Shown here: positions 1 to 10,137 of the stretch, one piece after another | How the letters are laid out: each line of letters starts with the position of its first letter | Numbering within the stretch: position 1 is the stretch's first letter | Assembly (NCBI GenBank): GCA_009193035.1 | Contig: SWDT01000169.1 | Coordinates: 1 to 64,000, forward strand | DNA length: 64,000 nucleotides | From: Halicephalobus mephisto | Lineage: Eukaryota; Nematoda; Chromadorea; Rhabditida; Panagrolaimidae | Direction of reading: 5' to 3' | The notes under the pieces: model-generated | Databases searched by the model: none | Told to the model about the DNA's origin: nothing | Seen by the model: the letters and a program-made list of their open reading frames with translations, nothing else | Made by a program: the position numbers and the translations under genes

Positions 1-540
1 ACAAATCTGGTCAAATATCAGGGAATTTGACACTCGGCTTTGAAATCTAATTTGTTTCTTATTCATATTAATATTAATATTGATTATTGATGGTAATATT
101 GTTCTTGATAGATTGATTTAAATGACAATGAAGTTGATTTCTGTAAATAATGGTTTTGATCTTTGAAATGTTATTCATCTGTGGTGGAGTAAAGTAAATT
201 CAGAGCACAAAGGTGTGAATAAAATTTAATTTTGAGATTAACCTTGCAGATTTCAGTTCAAAGAACATTTCACTGGTCTGTACTTGATTTTGTTTTTAAT
301 TTTTCTTTTTCATTTATTAAGAGCATTTTATGGACTTTAATTATAACGATTTGATACTTTCAGATTGAATATCGGAAATTATAATCAATAAATTTCGTTC
401 ACATCGTAGTCTCTAAGTTTTAGATAAAGTAGTGATGGACACACGGAGTCTAATCAGAAGAAAGAGGAATGGAAGGGGTTTCATCATCGAGTAAAATCGT
501 ATTATTAGGATGTTGTCAATAGTCATTTTATTGATATTCA
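1..540. other. Upstream flank of the HSP70-like gene
   Basis: No gene is visible here. The stretch is AT-rich and precedes the HSP70-like start at 541. A short ATG reading frame near 470 stops after 17 codons and does not join the downstream frame by a plausible intron, so it was not used as an exon. The first 20 bases resemble a sequence near 11,755 (both carry a CTGGTCAA core), which may be a dispersed repeat. Confidence 0.4.
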
Positions 541-2758
541 ATGGAACAGTCATCGTCTACAGTTGCTCGCTCTGAAAAAAAACCTATTGCTTGTAGTATT
601 ACTGAAAAGTATAATTTCACAAAGGAGATTTATGAATTTGACATCAGAACTTATAATGTAAAAACGAAAAAACAATCTTATTATTCTCGGCCTGAAGACA
701 AATCCATCCATGAAATTATTGCTGAGCTAATTACAAAGTATGGAGATTATATTGGGATTATTGCTATAGATAATGAAGATGGTTATTACAAAAAAGAAGA
801 TTTCAAGAAATATGGTAATCTAGTCCATCTCGCTACGAAAGAAGAACTGGATTTTAACTATTATTTGGAAGAAAAAGTTGAATACTCTGTTGGGGAGTTG
901 ATTATTTTGTTTCAAAACTATTGGATTACTTTATATCAGTGCACAACAGCTGCCGGAGGAAGAGTGACATGGAAAAAGTTAGATGAAAGAAAACATGGAT
1001 ACAATATACGTATTAAATTCGAGTACGCCGCAAGGATGTTCCGTCTCAGAATGAACCAAGTCTATTTTGTTTTTAAGGATAGTCAAGAGGAGGTTAATAA
1101 ACTGTATGGTTCTGAATTAGACAAATACGGTTTCAAAAGTATCAATTGTATTCAATCGGCATACTATAAGTCACTATTCCTTGCCAGACATTTAATTTCT
1201 GATTCAGAAGCTCCCATCTTAGTTAAAATTCAAGATTCTGATAAAACCAACCTCCAAACTTACACCATTGAAGATTGTAATTTCATCCACATTCCAAAAC
1301 TAGTTGAAGAATATGAAGCAAGAACGGATATCATGGGAATCGACCTCGGATCAACCAGAACTGTCCTGGCTGTCTCAAGGAATAGACAAATCCATGTTAT
1401 TCCATTTGACAGCTCTTCTCCTGGAGATCTCTGGACAGAATCTGTAGTCTCATTTGATGAAGAGAAACCGATTATTGGAAGAGCAGCCGTCAGAAGACTC
1501 AGGACCAAACCTGATCATGTTATTTTCGACCATAAACTTCTGTGTAGTAAAGGCCATCGATATAATATTTCAAAACAATCAATATGGCCCTTCAAGTATA
1601 ATCTCAAAAAAGATCAGCCACATTTAGGATCACAGACCTGTCGAGGTTTGGAAGATTTCTCGCTATCAAAGATCAACGCAATCTTTCTGGAAAGGATGGC
1701 AAAAGCAGCAAGTGAGTATCAGGATGTATTTAATAATAGGAATTCTGTAAGAAGGGCAGTCATCACTGTCCCAAGATATTCTAACAATTATATCTCAAGC
1801 ACCATTGAAGCAGCGAAGTTGGCTAATATAGAAGTGATAGACATCATTGAAGAGACCCATGCCGATCTCCTCTATTATTTATCCGATGAAAGGTATTCTG
1901 AAATGATCAAACCAGGAAAGAAGATTGCCATCTTCGACATTGGAGGAGGAACCTGTATTTGCAGAGTTTATGAAATATCAGAACATGAGGGTAAAATGTA
2001 TGCAACTTGTATCAGAGAATCATATTCGGATTATGATGGAAAATGTTCAGGAAGGGCTATTGACAATATAATTATTGAAGAACTAGAAAAATCAATTCCA
2101 GAGGACTTAAGAAGTGATGTGAAACTAAGAACATTGGAAGCAGCGAAGAAGATCAAGCATGATCTTTCTTTTGAGGAGAAAACAGAGTGAGTCAAATATT
2201 ATGATAAATGAGAAAAGCATTTATTTCAGGTTTGACTTGTCGGATATTCATTCTCATCTTGAGGGAATGGTCGAATTCACAAGAGAGTGGTTCGAAGGGA
2301 TATTGAAAACGCTTTTTGAAAGTGATTCTTCTTATAATACATTTGAATTACATCCACTTCCAACTCAAAGGAAGGATCGATGTAAGCAAACAAAATATTG
2401 GAATACACAATATGCTTCATTCAGTAGCGTAGATATTGTGTTCTTAGCTGGAGGAACCTGTAGAATTCCTTGTGTTCAAGAATGGATTAAAGAAAAATTC
2501 CCTAAAGCAAAACCAGTCATAGACGGAGAACTGGAGATCATCACAGCTACTGGAGCTATCATTCATGCTCTTCAAGTTCTCAGTGGGGAGGTTGAGCCTT
2601 ATATTAAATTAATTAAAGAACAAGACAGTAAATCAGTTCTCAGTAATGAGAAGGCAGGAAACAAAATGGATAGACAAAGCAATAGTTTAAACGAGAACTT
2701 CCGTTTACACAAGGAGACAGTAGATAATGAAAAGAAACACAGATGTCAGATTATTTGA
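541..2758 (+). CDS. Atypical HSP70-like ATPase protein ending in a CaaX-like motif
   Basis: Two exons, 541-2186 and 2230-2758, predict 724 residues. The 43-bp intron has a GTGAGT donor and a TTTATTTCAG acceptor and removes a stop at 2188. An HSP70/actin-type nucleotide-binding fold starts near residue 263. Phosphate-1 is GIDLGSTRT, followed by IIGRAAVRRL near 311, phosphate-2 FDIGGGT near 465 and the adenosine motif LAGGTCRIP near 622. Residues 1-262 look like a worn copy of part of the same fold, without the phosphate motifs. There is no HSP70 substrate-binding domain: the fold ends in about 70 residues closing with KKHRCQII, which fits a CaaX prenylation signal. What is seen is the ATPase core; membrane attachment and any chaperone role are inferred. 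Nematodes have lineage-specific HSP70-like proteins, and I cannot name an orthologue. Confidence 0.75.
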
Positions 2759-3015
2759 ATGGGTAATGACTATGATAGGATAATTTATTGACTTCTTTCT
2801 TTTCAGTCGTATATTGTATCGTGAGTATATAGATTTTGATATAAATATGAAATTTCACTAGTACTATCAGTCTTGAAAATACTATTCTCCTTCTTCGTGA
2901 GTTCATTTTGTATTTTATGAATGCCTGTATTGTCATAAACATCTTTTGAAGAAGTTTCCATAATCCTTCATTTAAAAAGTCGGAGAAATATTCTCAAATT
3001 ATGAAATGACGACGG

Positions 3016-3110
3016 ACAAAGAATTAGAAACCGTCGCAGCCACTGAAGCTGCCATTCACGCTCTTCGAGTCTTCAGTGTGGAGGTTGAACCTTATATCAA
3101 AGTTATTTAA
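3016..3110 (+). pseudogene. 3' fragment of an HSP70-like paralogue
   Basis: About 31 codons ending in TAA read ELETVAATEAAIHALRVF followed by VEVEPYIKVI. This closely parallels the end of the ATPase fold of the upstream gene (ELEIITATGAIIHALQVL, EVEPYIKLI). Nothing upstream continues the fold. It is best read as the remnant of a tandem duplicate that lost its body. Confidence 0.7.
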
Positions 3111-3979
3111 AACTAGGATTAAATACCGTACTTACAGAAAGAACAGATAAAAGACGTAGGCTACCAATTAGTGTTTTCGAATTATAAATTGACTATTATG
3201 AAACAAATTATGTTCCATATCTGTTTTACAACTATCTCCAAAATGCTTACTGTCGAAAAACCTTGATTATTATACGTCAAAACTCCATAAAGAAAGGAGT
3301 AAGAAATCCATGTAACTTATGCATTTTTCATAAAGTAAAATTGATGGTGAATAAATAAACTGATTCCAATTTAAATACAAATCTCAAATATTTATATAAA
3401 ATATCAATAAAACAGAAACAAAACCTACTTTTATAGTTATAAACCCAATCACAACATCAAGGATTTTACTGTAGAGACACAAAAAATTAACTTTTTTGCC
3501 GATCAGCTTCAAAAAACAGAAGATAAAAATGACTGAGAATACAGAATGAGAAAAAGAAAAACTCATAAAAGGAAGAAATCCGACCTGAAATACTTTTGGT
3601 GAAATGCAGGAAAACATCTGGAGGATTTTGCAATTAACCAGTCAATAAAAGTGAGGGAATGAAACAGCAATAACCAGGGGGAATTACTTGGCGTCACAAT
3701 ATTTTAAGCTTAAAAAGTTGTGTTTTACTACTTTTGTGCATATAAAAAGTAATTTTACGATCACTGGAAATTTACACTCTATATAAGAATAATGAAACAA
3801 TGTCGATTGAGATTCAAACGAATATGTTTTTGATCAGTGACAGTATTTTTCAATAAAGGAACTGTTTTATTCCATGCAAATCAAAGTTCTCTCAGTGTCT
3901 CTAATTTTTGACTAGCTTCTAAACTAAGAAAAAATTTTAATAATTCTGTCTCTTCAGATAGATAGGAGTTCTAATGGAA

Positions 3980-4815
3980 GCAAATGGAAATTTCGGTGTG
4001 GCAATGGTAGTCTATGTCACATTTCATCCAAAAGGACGAATCTTGAGATTTCTCATTTTCTTATGTTAGGACCATTCAAATCTTATTTTCTGTGATTTTT
4101 AACATTTTCTTCAAATTCTTGATGAAAATTAATTTTTAACATCTTTTTACAATAGATAGAGCATTTAGAAACAGAAAAGACTCACTTTTCATATCAATAA
4201 TATTAAATTTGTCTTAAACTATGAGTTATAATGCATTATATCAATATTTTAAAGAGAATTTTATGAATCTATCAATTGCCATAATTGAAATAAGGTAATG
4301 AATAGTAGTTCCGAACAGTTGGTCACTTTATCTAATGCTTGTTAGTGATATAGGAGGATATAACTAAAATAGTTGAGTTCATGGCTATATATTTTGAACT
4401 TTTTTCAAACCTTTGATTCAAATTTAGACATAATTCACCATCAGTTAATCAAGTTCTGTCACTAGAGACATGATTTTTTACTTCAACTCCTAATTTGATA
4501 CATGAAATTTTACTGCAAACTATTCATCATTTTGCAACTAAATAAATCTATGATAATAATTGGATAAATTGAGTATTTTTCTGTAAAAATGAATATAAAT
4601 AATTATTTGTAAGTACGAAGATGGAGAAAATTGTGAAATATATTGTACCAATTAAGTAACAACGAGAAGTAGATTTAATGGTAAGTAATTCTAAAAACTA
4701 GGAAATCTGTGGTCCTAACACGAAAAAAAAAAGAAATCTCAAGGTTCCCCCATTTTGGGCGAAATGTGACATAGACCATCGTTGCCGCAGCTAATTCGTT
4801 TCATTTACACATTCA
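3980..4815. repeat. MITE-like element with about 90-bp inverted arms
   Basis: The stretch near 3990-4072 (TCTATGTCACATTTC, CTTGAGATTTCT, GTTAGGACC) reappears as its reverse complement near 4711-4796. The pair encloses about 640 bp of AT-rich DNA with no reading frame. Long terminal inverted repeats around a non-coding core are typical of a non-autonomous DNA transposon. The exact ends and any target-site duplication could not be fixed by eye. A third copy of the arm lies near 9318-9400. Confidence 0.65.
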
Positions 4816-5018
4816 AAGTAGCCCGTTTTTTTTGGCGTTATGTCTCAATTTGTTTCCACTTTTATCTAGCAGACTTTTTTGTATTTCCCTGTGTTCATAG
4901 CCGTCCCTTTCAACCCTTGTTCCAATTTGATATATAACTACGTGGAATTTATTAATTAACATTGTTAATATTTTCTTCTAGCATTTTATAATATGCGCTT
5001 ATATTTTAGATTTTCGTA

Positions 5019-6636
5019 ATGCAATTGTTCATCGTTTTGCATGATAACGAAGGAGTTTGCCACATGAAATTCGTATTCGAATTCTATGATGGGGTATTTT
5101 TATATAGAATAATTAATTATTAATCAAAATTTATTTTAGACCACGTTGAGGAAACTGAAGGAAAACATTTATTCGAAATGGGAAATTGACGACGAAGATC
5201 AACAATTATTTTTCTTCAATGGAGACGAAATTTTTAAATTCGACTTAGAGAGTACTCTATCTGAAATTGGATTGAAGCATATGGACACGGTGATCGTGGT
5301 AAGTAATTTCATAATAATATTTATTCTTTATTTTTGCTATATGGACATGATTTTCGATATGGATTCTGTTAGATTCATCTTTATAGTTAGGATGAATTTA
5401 TAACAAAGTTCTGAGAATCTTACCGAAAATCGTGTTATATGTTATAAGATAAAAAATCGTATTATTAGTTAATGAATTTAATGGAAATTATTTAATTTTA
5501 AATTGTAGAAACACCCATTGCTACCAACTTGGACTAATTGTTTGTTGTCTTTTGACATGCTGAGAAAAACGAGAACCGAACATATAAAGTCCCAACGTGC
5601 CAAAGAAGGATCGCAACGGCTTCACGCTTTGGAAAATGCTAATTTCTTCAGAATATATGAAGAATTCTATAGCAAATTTCTCGAAATCTCTGAGCAATTT
5701 GACCGATATAGTATTGGTTCGGATGAGTACTTAAAATTACCTGTAGAATGCTATTTTAAAAAATACTTCAAGAATGAAGGACTTAATATGGATTTTATTA
5801 ATAAGCCTCACACTGGTGCTCAGGTCGGTCAACAATTTATTTCTCTTTAATAAATGTCTTTAGGGCGGATTAATCTGTAGAATCATGGACGGAGTCGATG
5901 AACAATTCTTCGTTAAAGTCCATATATTCATGACATCTCGTGACTCTGGACATTCGCGTGTTGATCGCAGGGAGCTCTTTGTCTATCGGCTGCTACACTT
6001 AATCGGAGTTGGTCCAGAACCACACTTTATTTCCAATGCTCATTCAAGATGCTACACACCCAAACTCACTTTATTTATTGCAACGAAAGAAGGTAATTTT
6101 TTTATACCTTAAATGTCTTGTGTTATTTTAGTGCCTGGATTCCAAAGACATGCTGATCACTCAACATGTAATTTCACTCCAATTCATCAGGTACAGCTGG
6201 GCCTGCTCAAGCACATGTTTTATTTGGAGGATCTAAATTCTGGCAATTACGGTCTTGATGAAAGTCAGAAATTGGCAGTAGTGGATTTTAGGGTAATTTC
6301 TATAAGTTCTTTATTTCTCTCAAGTAAAAGAAAAGTTGGAATGTTTTCTCTGTATTGAATTAAATTTATTCATTTACCTCCAATTTTCAGGTGTCATGTT
6401 CCGATGATTGTGTTCATCAGCCTGCAATATTCAATAAATATTCTAATGGTGAACTGGGTGATATGTGCAAAGAGGCTTGGAACAAATGGAATATGCTCGA
6501 CAATTTCAACAAGGCAAAGGACATGATACTGAATGATTACAATCGACTCACGGGTATATATTGGAGAGAAGGGTATGACGATTATCTGAAAACTGTTCTG
6601 GAGAATATCAATCTGCTCAATAAATTGCTTTCTTAA
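5019..6636 (+). CDS. Ubiquitin-like / kinase-like fusion protein, copy 1
   Basis: Six exons (5019-5093, 5140-5298, 5509-5823, 5864-6092, 6132-6292, 6391-6636) give 394 residues with every phase closing. Residues 1-78 form a ubiquitin-like domain: MQLFIVLHDNEG, LRKLKENI, DQQLFFFNGDE, LSEIGLKHMDTVIV. After about 100 residues of spacer comes a divergent kinase-like fold. GGLICRIMDG and FFVKVH resemble its first strands, RRELFVYRLL its helix C and hinge, LEDLNSGNYGLD a catalytic-loop Asp with a metal-binding Asn, and VVDF a DFG-like strand. The layout recalls aminoglycoside/choline-kinase or PI4-kinase-like folds more than protein kinases. The start is supported by copy 2, which also begins MQL and has a 75-nt first exon. 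The substrate is unknown and activity unproven. Confidence 0.75.
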
Positions 6637-6814
6637 TGTCGAGAAAGTAGTATATGGGTACGTCTGGCGCCTTATTCCCGACATCTTTCCCCTCCAATAT
6701 TTATACGATCTACTAGTATCAATATTTAACGAAATACAATTCCGATTATTTGAATCTGGCACAATCATCTAATCGATCCCGCAGTAGTTATTTCAGAATT
6801 GTTCTTGATTATAA

Positions 6815-7180
6815 ATGTTTACTGAAGAATTAAAACCATTGACTAATTACGATATTACAAATCTAGCAAATGAATTAAAGATAAACAAGTTTAGAGTATT
6901 CATGTGAGATATTCTTCCAGACAGATTAATAAAATAGAAAGTGAAGTCATAAATTTAGATATTAGTAAAAATACTGGTACTCATTGGGTTTCTTATTATA
7001 AAAATAAAGAAAAGTGTCAGTATTTTGATTCCTTTGGATTGGATCCTCCTATTGAATCACAGAATTACTTAAATTCAGGAATTTAATACACATTACTGTG
7101 GTTACTACTGTTTACTTATTTTAAAGTCATTGGAGAAATATGATTTTAAGGAGATTGTGATAAATAGAGTAGATCCATGA
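6815..7180 (+). pseudogene. Decayed adenain-like cysteine protease of Maverick/Polinton type
   Basis: Three overlapping reading frames hold successive blocks of one protease. The first runs from 6815 to an in-frame TGA at 6905. The second spans about 6915-7085 and carries GTHWVSYYK (catalytic His block) and YFDSFG. The third runs from about 7075 to 7180 and carries HYCGYYCL (catalytic Cys block). This His / FDSFG / CGYYCL order is typical of the adenovirus-protease fold found in Maverick/Polinton virus-like transposons. At least one stop and two frame changes make it inactive as it stands. No polymerase, integrase, ATPase or capsid frame is visible around it, so only this piece survives. It sits between the two kinase-like paralogues. 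Confidence 0.65.
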
Positions 7181-7447
7181 GATTAGATTTTGTGATGACC
7201 ATGAGCTAATGTATCAATTTTATTCTCTAAAATATACCTTTTAAACTCTTCCTTGGTGTTATGATCATCACTCAATGCACTTTATTTTTTAAAGTGGCGC
7301 GTATTTTTGTTCTTGACGTTGTGTTTCGAATTTTTTCAATAAATTTTTTGGTCAGTTAACTCCTTGACAATAACTTTCCATGCAGAGCTCTTTTTATTTG
7401 CTTATTTTTTAACAGCTTTATCCCTTAAATTTCAGCTTTTATGAGTG

Positions 7448-9075
7448 ATGCAACTCTTGATTGATCTGCAGGATCACGAAGGAAAGTCACATAAGAATGT
7501 GATCCTTACATTTGATGATTGGGTTTGCTCTGTACTTTATTTAAATAAATTTTAAAAGCATTATTTTAGGCCACTATCGATCAATTGCGGCACGAATTAT
7601 CTTCAACTTTCAGAATCAAGACGGAATATCAACAATTATTTCACAATGATGAAAAAATTCTTCTACAGTATAATACCCTGGAAGAAGCCGACATTAAACA
7701 CGCCGACACACTCATCTTGGTAAGTTTATTCTTTGTTTTTGTTATATGGACATGATTTTTAATATACATCCTGCTAGATTCATCTTTATAGTTAGGATTT
7801 AAAAACATCTTCTTATCTATGCAGAAATGATTTTAACTTATGGTTGATATAATGTATTTCAGAAACATTCACTCCTTGGTCATTGGAAGGCATATGTCAT
7901 CGCAATAGACGGATTTAAGAAAACACAGTACAGCAATACGAAGCGATCTATGGCTGTTGCTGCTCAGGACTATTATGATATGCTTCATGAATCTTCATTT
8001 TTTGTTATGTACCGCGAGTTCGAATCAAAGGCCTCGAATCTTCATCCACCGATTGCCAAATACTTGGACAACAATACTTCTCCGATTATGAATGCCGCAA
8101 CGCATTTCTTTAAATTGAAAGTGTTCGATGGAAAGAATCCTGTTGTTAAATTTGAAGATGTGGACCTAGATGAAGGTTCAAAAGCCGCTGTTATGTGCAA
8201 GGTCAAGATTGGTTCTGATGTATTTCGATATCGCATAAAGACCAACCATAGTGCCGGACACAGGAGACAAGGTAATGTTGATTTAATTGACTGTTATCTT
8301 AAATAATTTCTGTTGATTTTCCTAATTCGATTGTTTCAGTCTCTCGTTGGAATCTGGATCTGATTGAACTATTTTGCTACAAGTTTCTGGAAAGAATTAA
8401 AGTGGGTCCGAAGATTTTATTTGTTCCGAACTGCGTTAGTTCGGAATGCATTATATACATAGCAAGTGAATGGATCCCTACATTTCGTAATTTTAAAAGC
8501 ATGAATCGAAGTAATGTGCTTCAGTCAGGTTAGTTTTTGTCTATATATGGCTTCAGTTTTAAAATGGAAACAACTTTTTGTCAAGAAAACGATCTCAAAA
8601 GTTATTTTCGATATCAAATGAACATATTAGTTAATTAATGCGTTCCAGAAAGCAATCGATGGCGTCGTGCTCTTGTCCAAATTTACTTCTTGACTGTGTT
8701 CCTTTCGCTGGAGGTATGCATGATGAAAACTTTGGAATAGACAACAACTTGAATCCTATTATTGTGGACTTCTCCGTGTTCAATTTTGACAATCCGAAGG
8801 AGAAGTTCTTTAATAAACAATTATGTATGGGAATTCTGGGCGATTATTTTCGAAGCCTTTTGTTGGATTGTCCTTCCGATGATCGACTACAAATCGCCAA
8901 AGAGTCTCTTCAAGAATGGAACTTTATCGACAATTTGGATATCACTTTGAAATTAATGGATCTGGAAAATGATAATTTTTTGCGAGGAAATTTGGATTTC
9001 GATAAAAAGACAGAAGACCTTAAAGAATTCATAGAAAAAGTAAAGGAAAATATCCGTGATTTTCTGGGACAATGA
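7448..9075 (+). CDS. Ubiquitin-like / kinase-like fusion protein, copy 2 (frameshifted)
   Basis: Exons are 7448-7522, 7570-7719, 7863-8271, 8340-8528 and 8649-9075, about 416 residues if the shift is ignored. The ubiquitin-like domain (MQLLIDLQDHEG, IDQLRHEL, YQQLFHNDEKI, ADIKHADTLIL) and spacer match copy 1. The kinase-like part shows VMCKVKIG, LIELFCYKFLERIKVGPK, MHDENFGIDNN and PIIVDFSV. The equivalent introns 5299-5508 and 7720-7861 also share sequence (TATATGGACATGATTTT, TTCATCTTTATAGTTAGGAT), showing fairly recent tandem duplication. In the last exon, the helix ending FLSLE and the catalytic block MHDENFG lie in different frames. One base appears to be missing near 8711-8718, which could be a real inactivating mutation or a sequencing error. 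A poly-A signal AATAAA lies at 9085. Confidence 0.65.
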
Positions 9076-9317
9076 GTAAAACTCAATAAAATTTTAATTC
9101 TTTTTGGTTACGGCTGCTTATCTGTTTGCTGCATACGTTGTTGGTATTAATTCGATTTACAAAAAAGGATTATTTTCTCGTAAATGTTAATACAAGTATT
9201 TTGGTAGTCATTGAGCCAGTGTACCTAATTAAAACATGCCTATTATATGATATCTCTAAGTGTGTTTTAAGGCGAGATAGCTGAAAAGGGATAGAAATGA
9301 TGAGATAAGAAGATGGG

Positions 9318-9400
9318 GGTAAGGGACGATGGTCTGTTACATTTTGAGAATTTGCCCAAAATGGCGAACCTTGAGATTTCTCATTTTGTAACATATTCAC
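9318..9400. repeat. Third copy of the MITE arm, itself hairpin-like
   Basis: The sequence GATGGTCTGTTACATTTTGA, then CCCAAAATGG, then CTTGAGATTTCTCATTTTG matches the arms of the 3980-4815 element. Its two ends (GTTACATTTTGAGA and TCTCATTTTGTAAC) form an imperfect inverted repeat with a loop of about 30 bp. It looks like a solo arm of the same family. Confidence 0.55.
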
Positions 9401-9548
9401 GTCTGTATGCATACTATAGTTTTTTTACTTTGTGCAAATACTTTTTGGATTTTTTTGATCAATATGTTGCAAATAGCTCTAACATACCCTAGATCATGTG
9501 GCTTTTCGATATCTTGTATTATAACAAATTTATTAACAATTAAAAGTA

Positions 9549-9842
9549 TTAACATTTCACATGATATTTTTGGAAACAATTAAGGCAGAAAAATCGACTG
9601 CATCTACAACAAGTTGAGACTTGACTGGCTTTGGATTTGGCAAGATATGACCCGTACTTGGTAGATAGACTTTCGTAACATCTGATACATCGACGTTTTG
9701 TTGTTCTGCCTGGTTCTTGGTTCCTGGTCTAACGCCTCAAGAACGCTTGTAGCACGGGACAAGGTGTGACACCGATCACAGAAACACCTAGTGTCGGTGG
9801 TGTGCCGTTTGTCTCTCTATGAGAATTTCTCTGGGGGTTCAT
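9549..9842 (-). pseudogene. C-terminal zinc-finger remnant of a piggyBac-like transposase
   Basis: Read on the minus strand, about 98 codons end at TAA (9549). They carry a cysteine-rich tail: RRCIRCYES, then CCRCSRFFCLNCFQKYHVKC. The CxxC ... CxxC ... CxxCF..YH arrangement is that of the C-terminal zinc-binding domain of piggyBac-family transposases. An in-frame TAG about 38 codons from the start of the segment, and the absence of a DDE catalytic core upstream, show it is a relic. Another cysteine-rich transposase family is possible. Confidence 0.5.
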
Positions 9843-10060
9843 ATGGGCGCAACCGGCAAAAAAGTTTAATTTTTGATAAATATTTATCAAATTTAATTAT
9901 TTTTAATTGTTCTTAATGGTCTAAAAAAATTAAAAAACGGAATTGACTCAAACAACTTCAGCATTCATAATCTATCGATGATTTCCTTGCATTAGACTTC
10001 GCCGTCGGATTCTACTTTACTCTTAGGATCCTTGTTACCCTGAAAACCTGAAATACAAAT

Positions 10061-10135
10061 TAGTAAAGCACGGACTCGAACCTACAACCCTTCGCACCCC
10101 AACCCAAGCGCACTATCGTTGCCTGGCCGACCCTC
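10061..10135 (-). repeat. tRNA-derived sequence (SINE-like or tRNA pseudogene)
   Basis: On the minus strand a perfect pol III B box GGTTCGAGTCC (10072-10082) lies about 30 bases after an A-box-like GGCAACGATAGTGC (10110-10123). The order and spacing are those of a tRNA. The T stem pairs poorly and the two ends do not form an acceptor stem, so it is not a working tRNA. A tRNA-derived SINE head or decayed tRNA gene fits best. Confidence 0.6.
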
Positions 10136-10137
10136 AA

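Noticed and set aside
3384..3617. Hydrophobic 77-codon minus-strand frame
   Set aside because: A-rich plus-strand DNA gives Phe/Ile/Leu-rich minus frames by chance. There is no start context or conservation signal.
10061..10135. Functional tRNA gene on the minus strand
   Set aside because: Acceptor and T stems do not pair, although A and B boxes are present. It is called as a tRNA-derived repeat instead.
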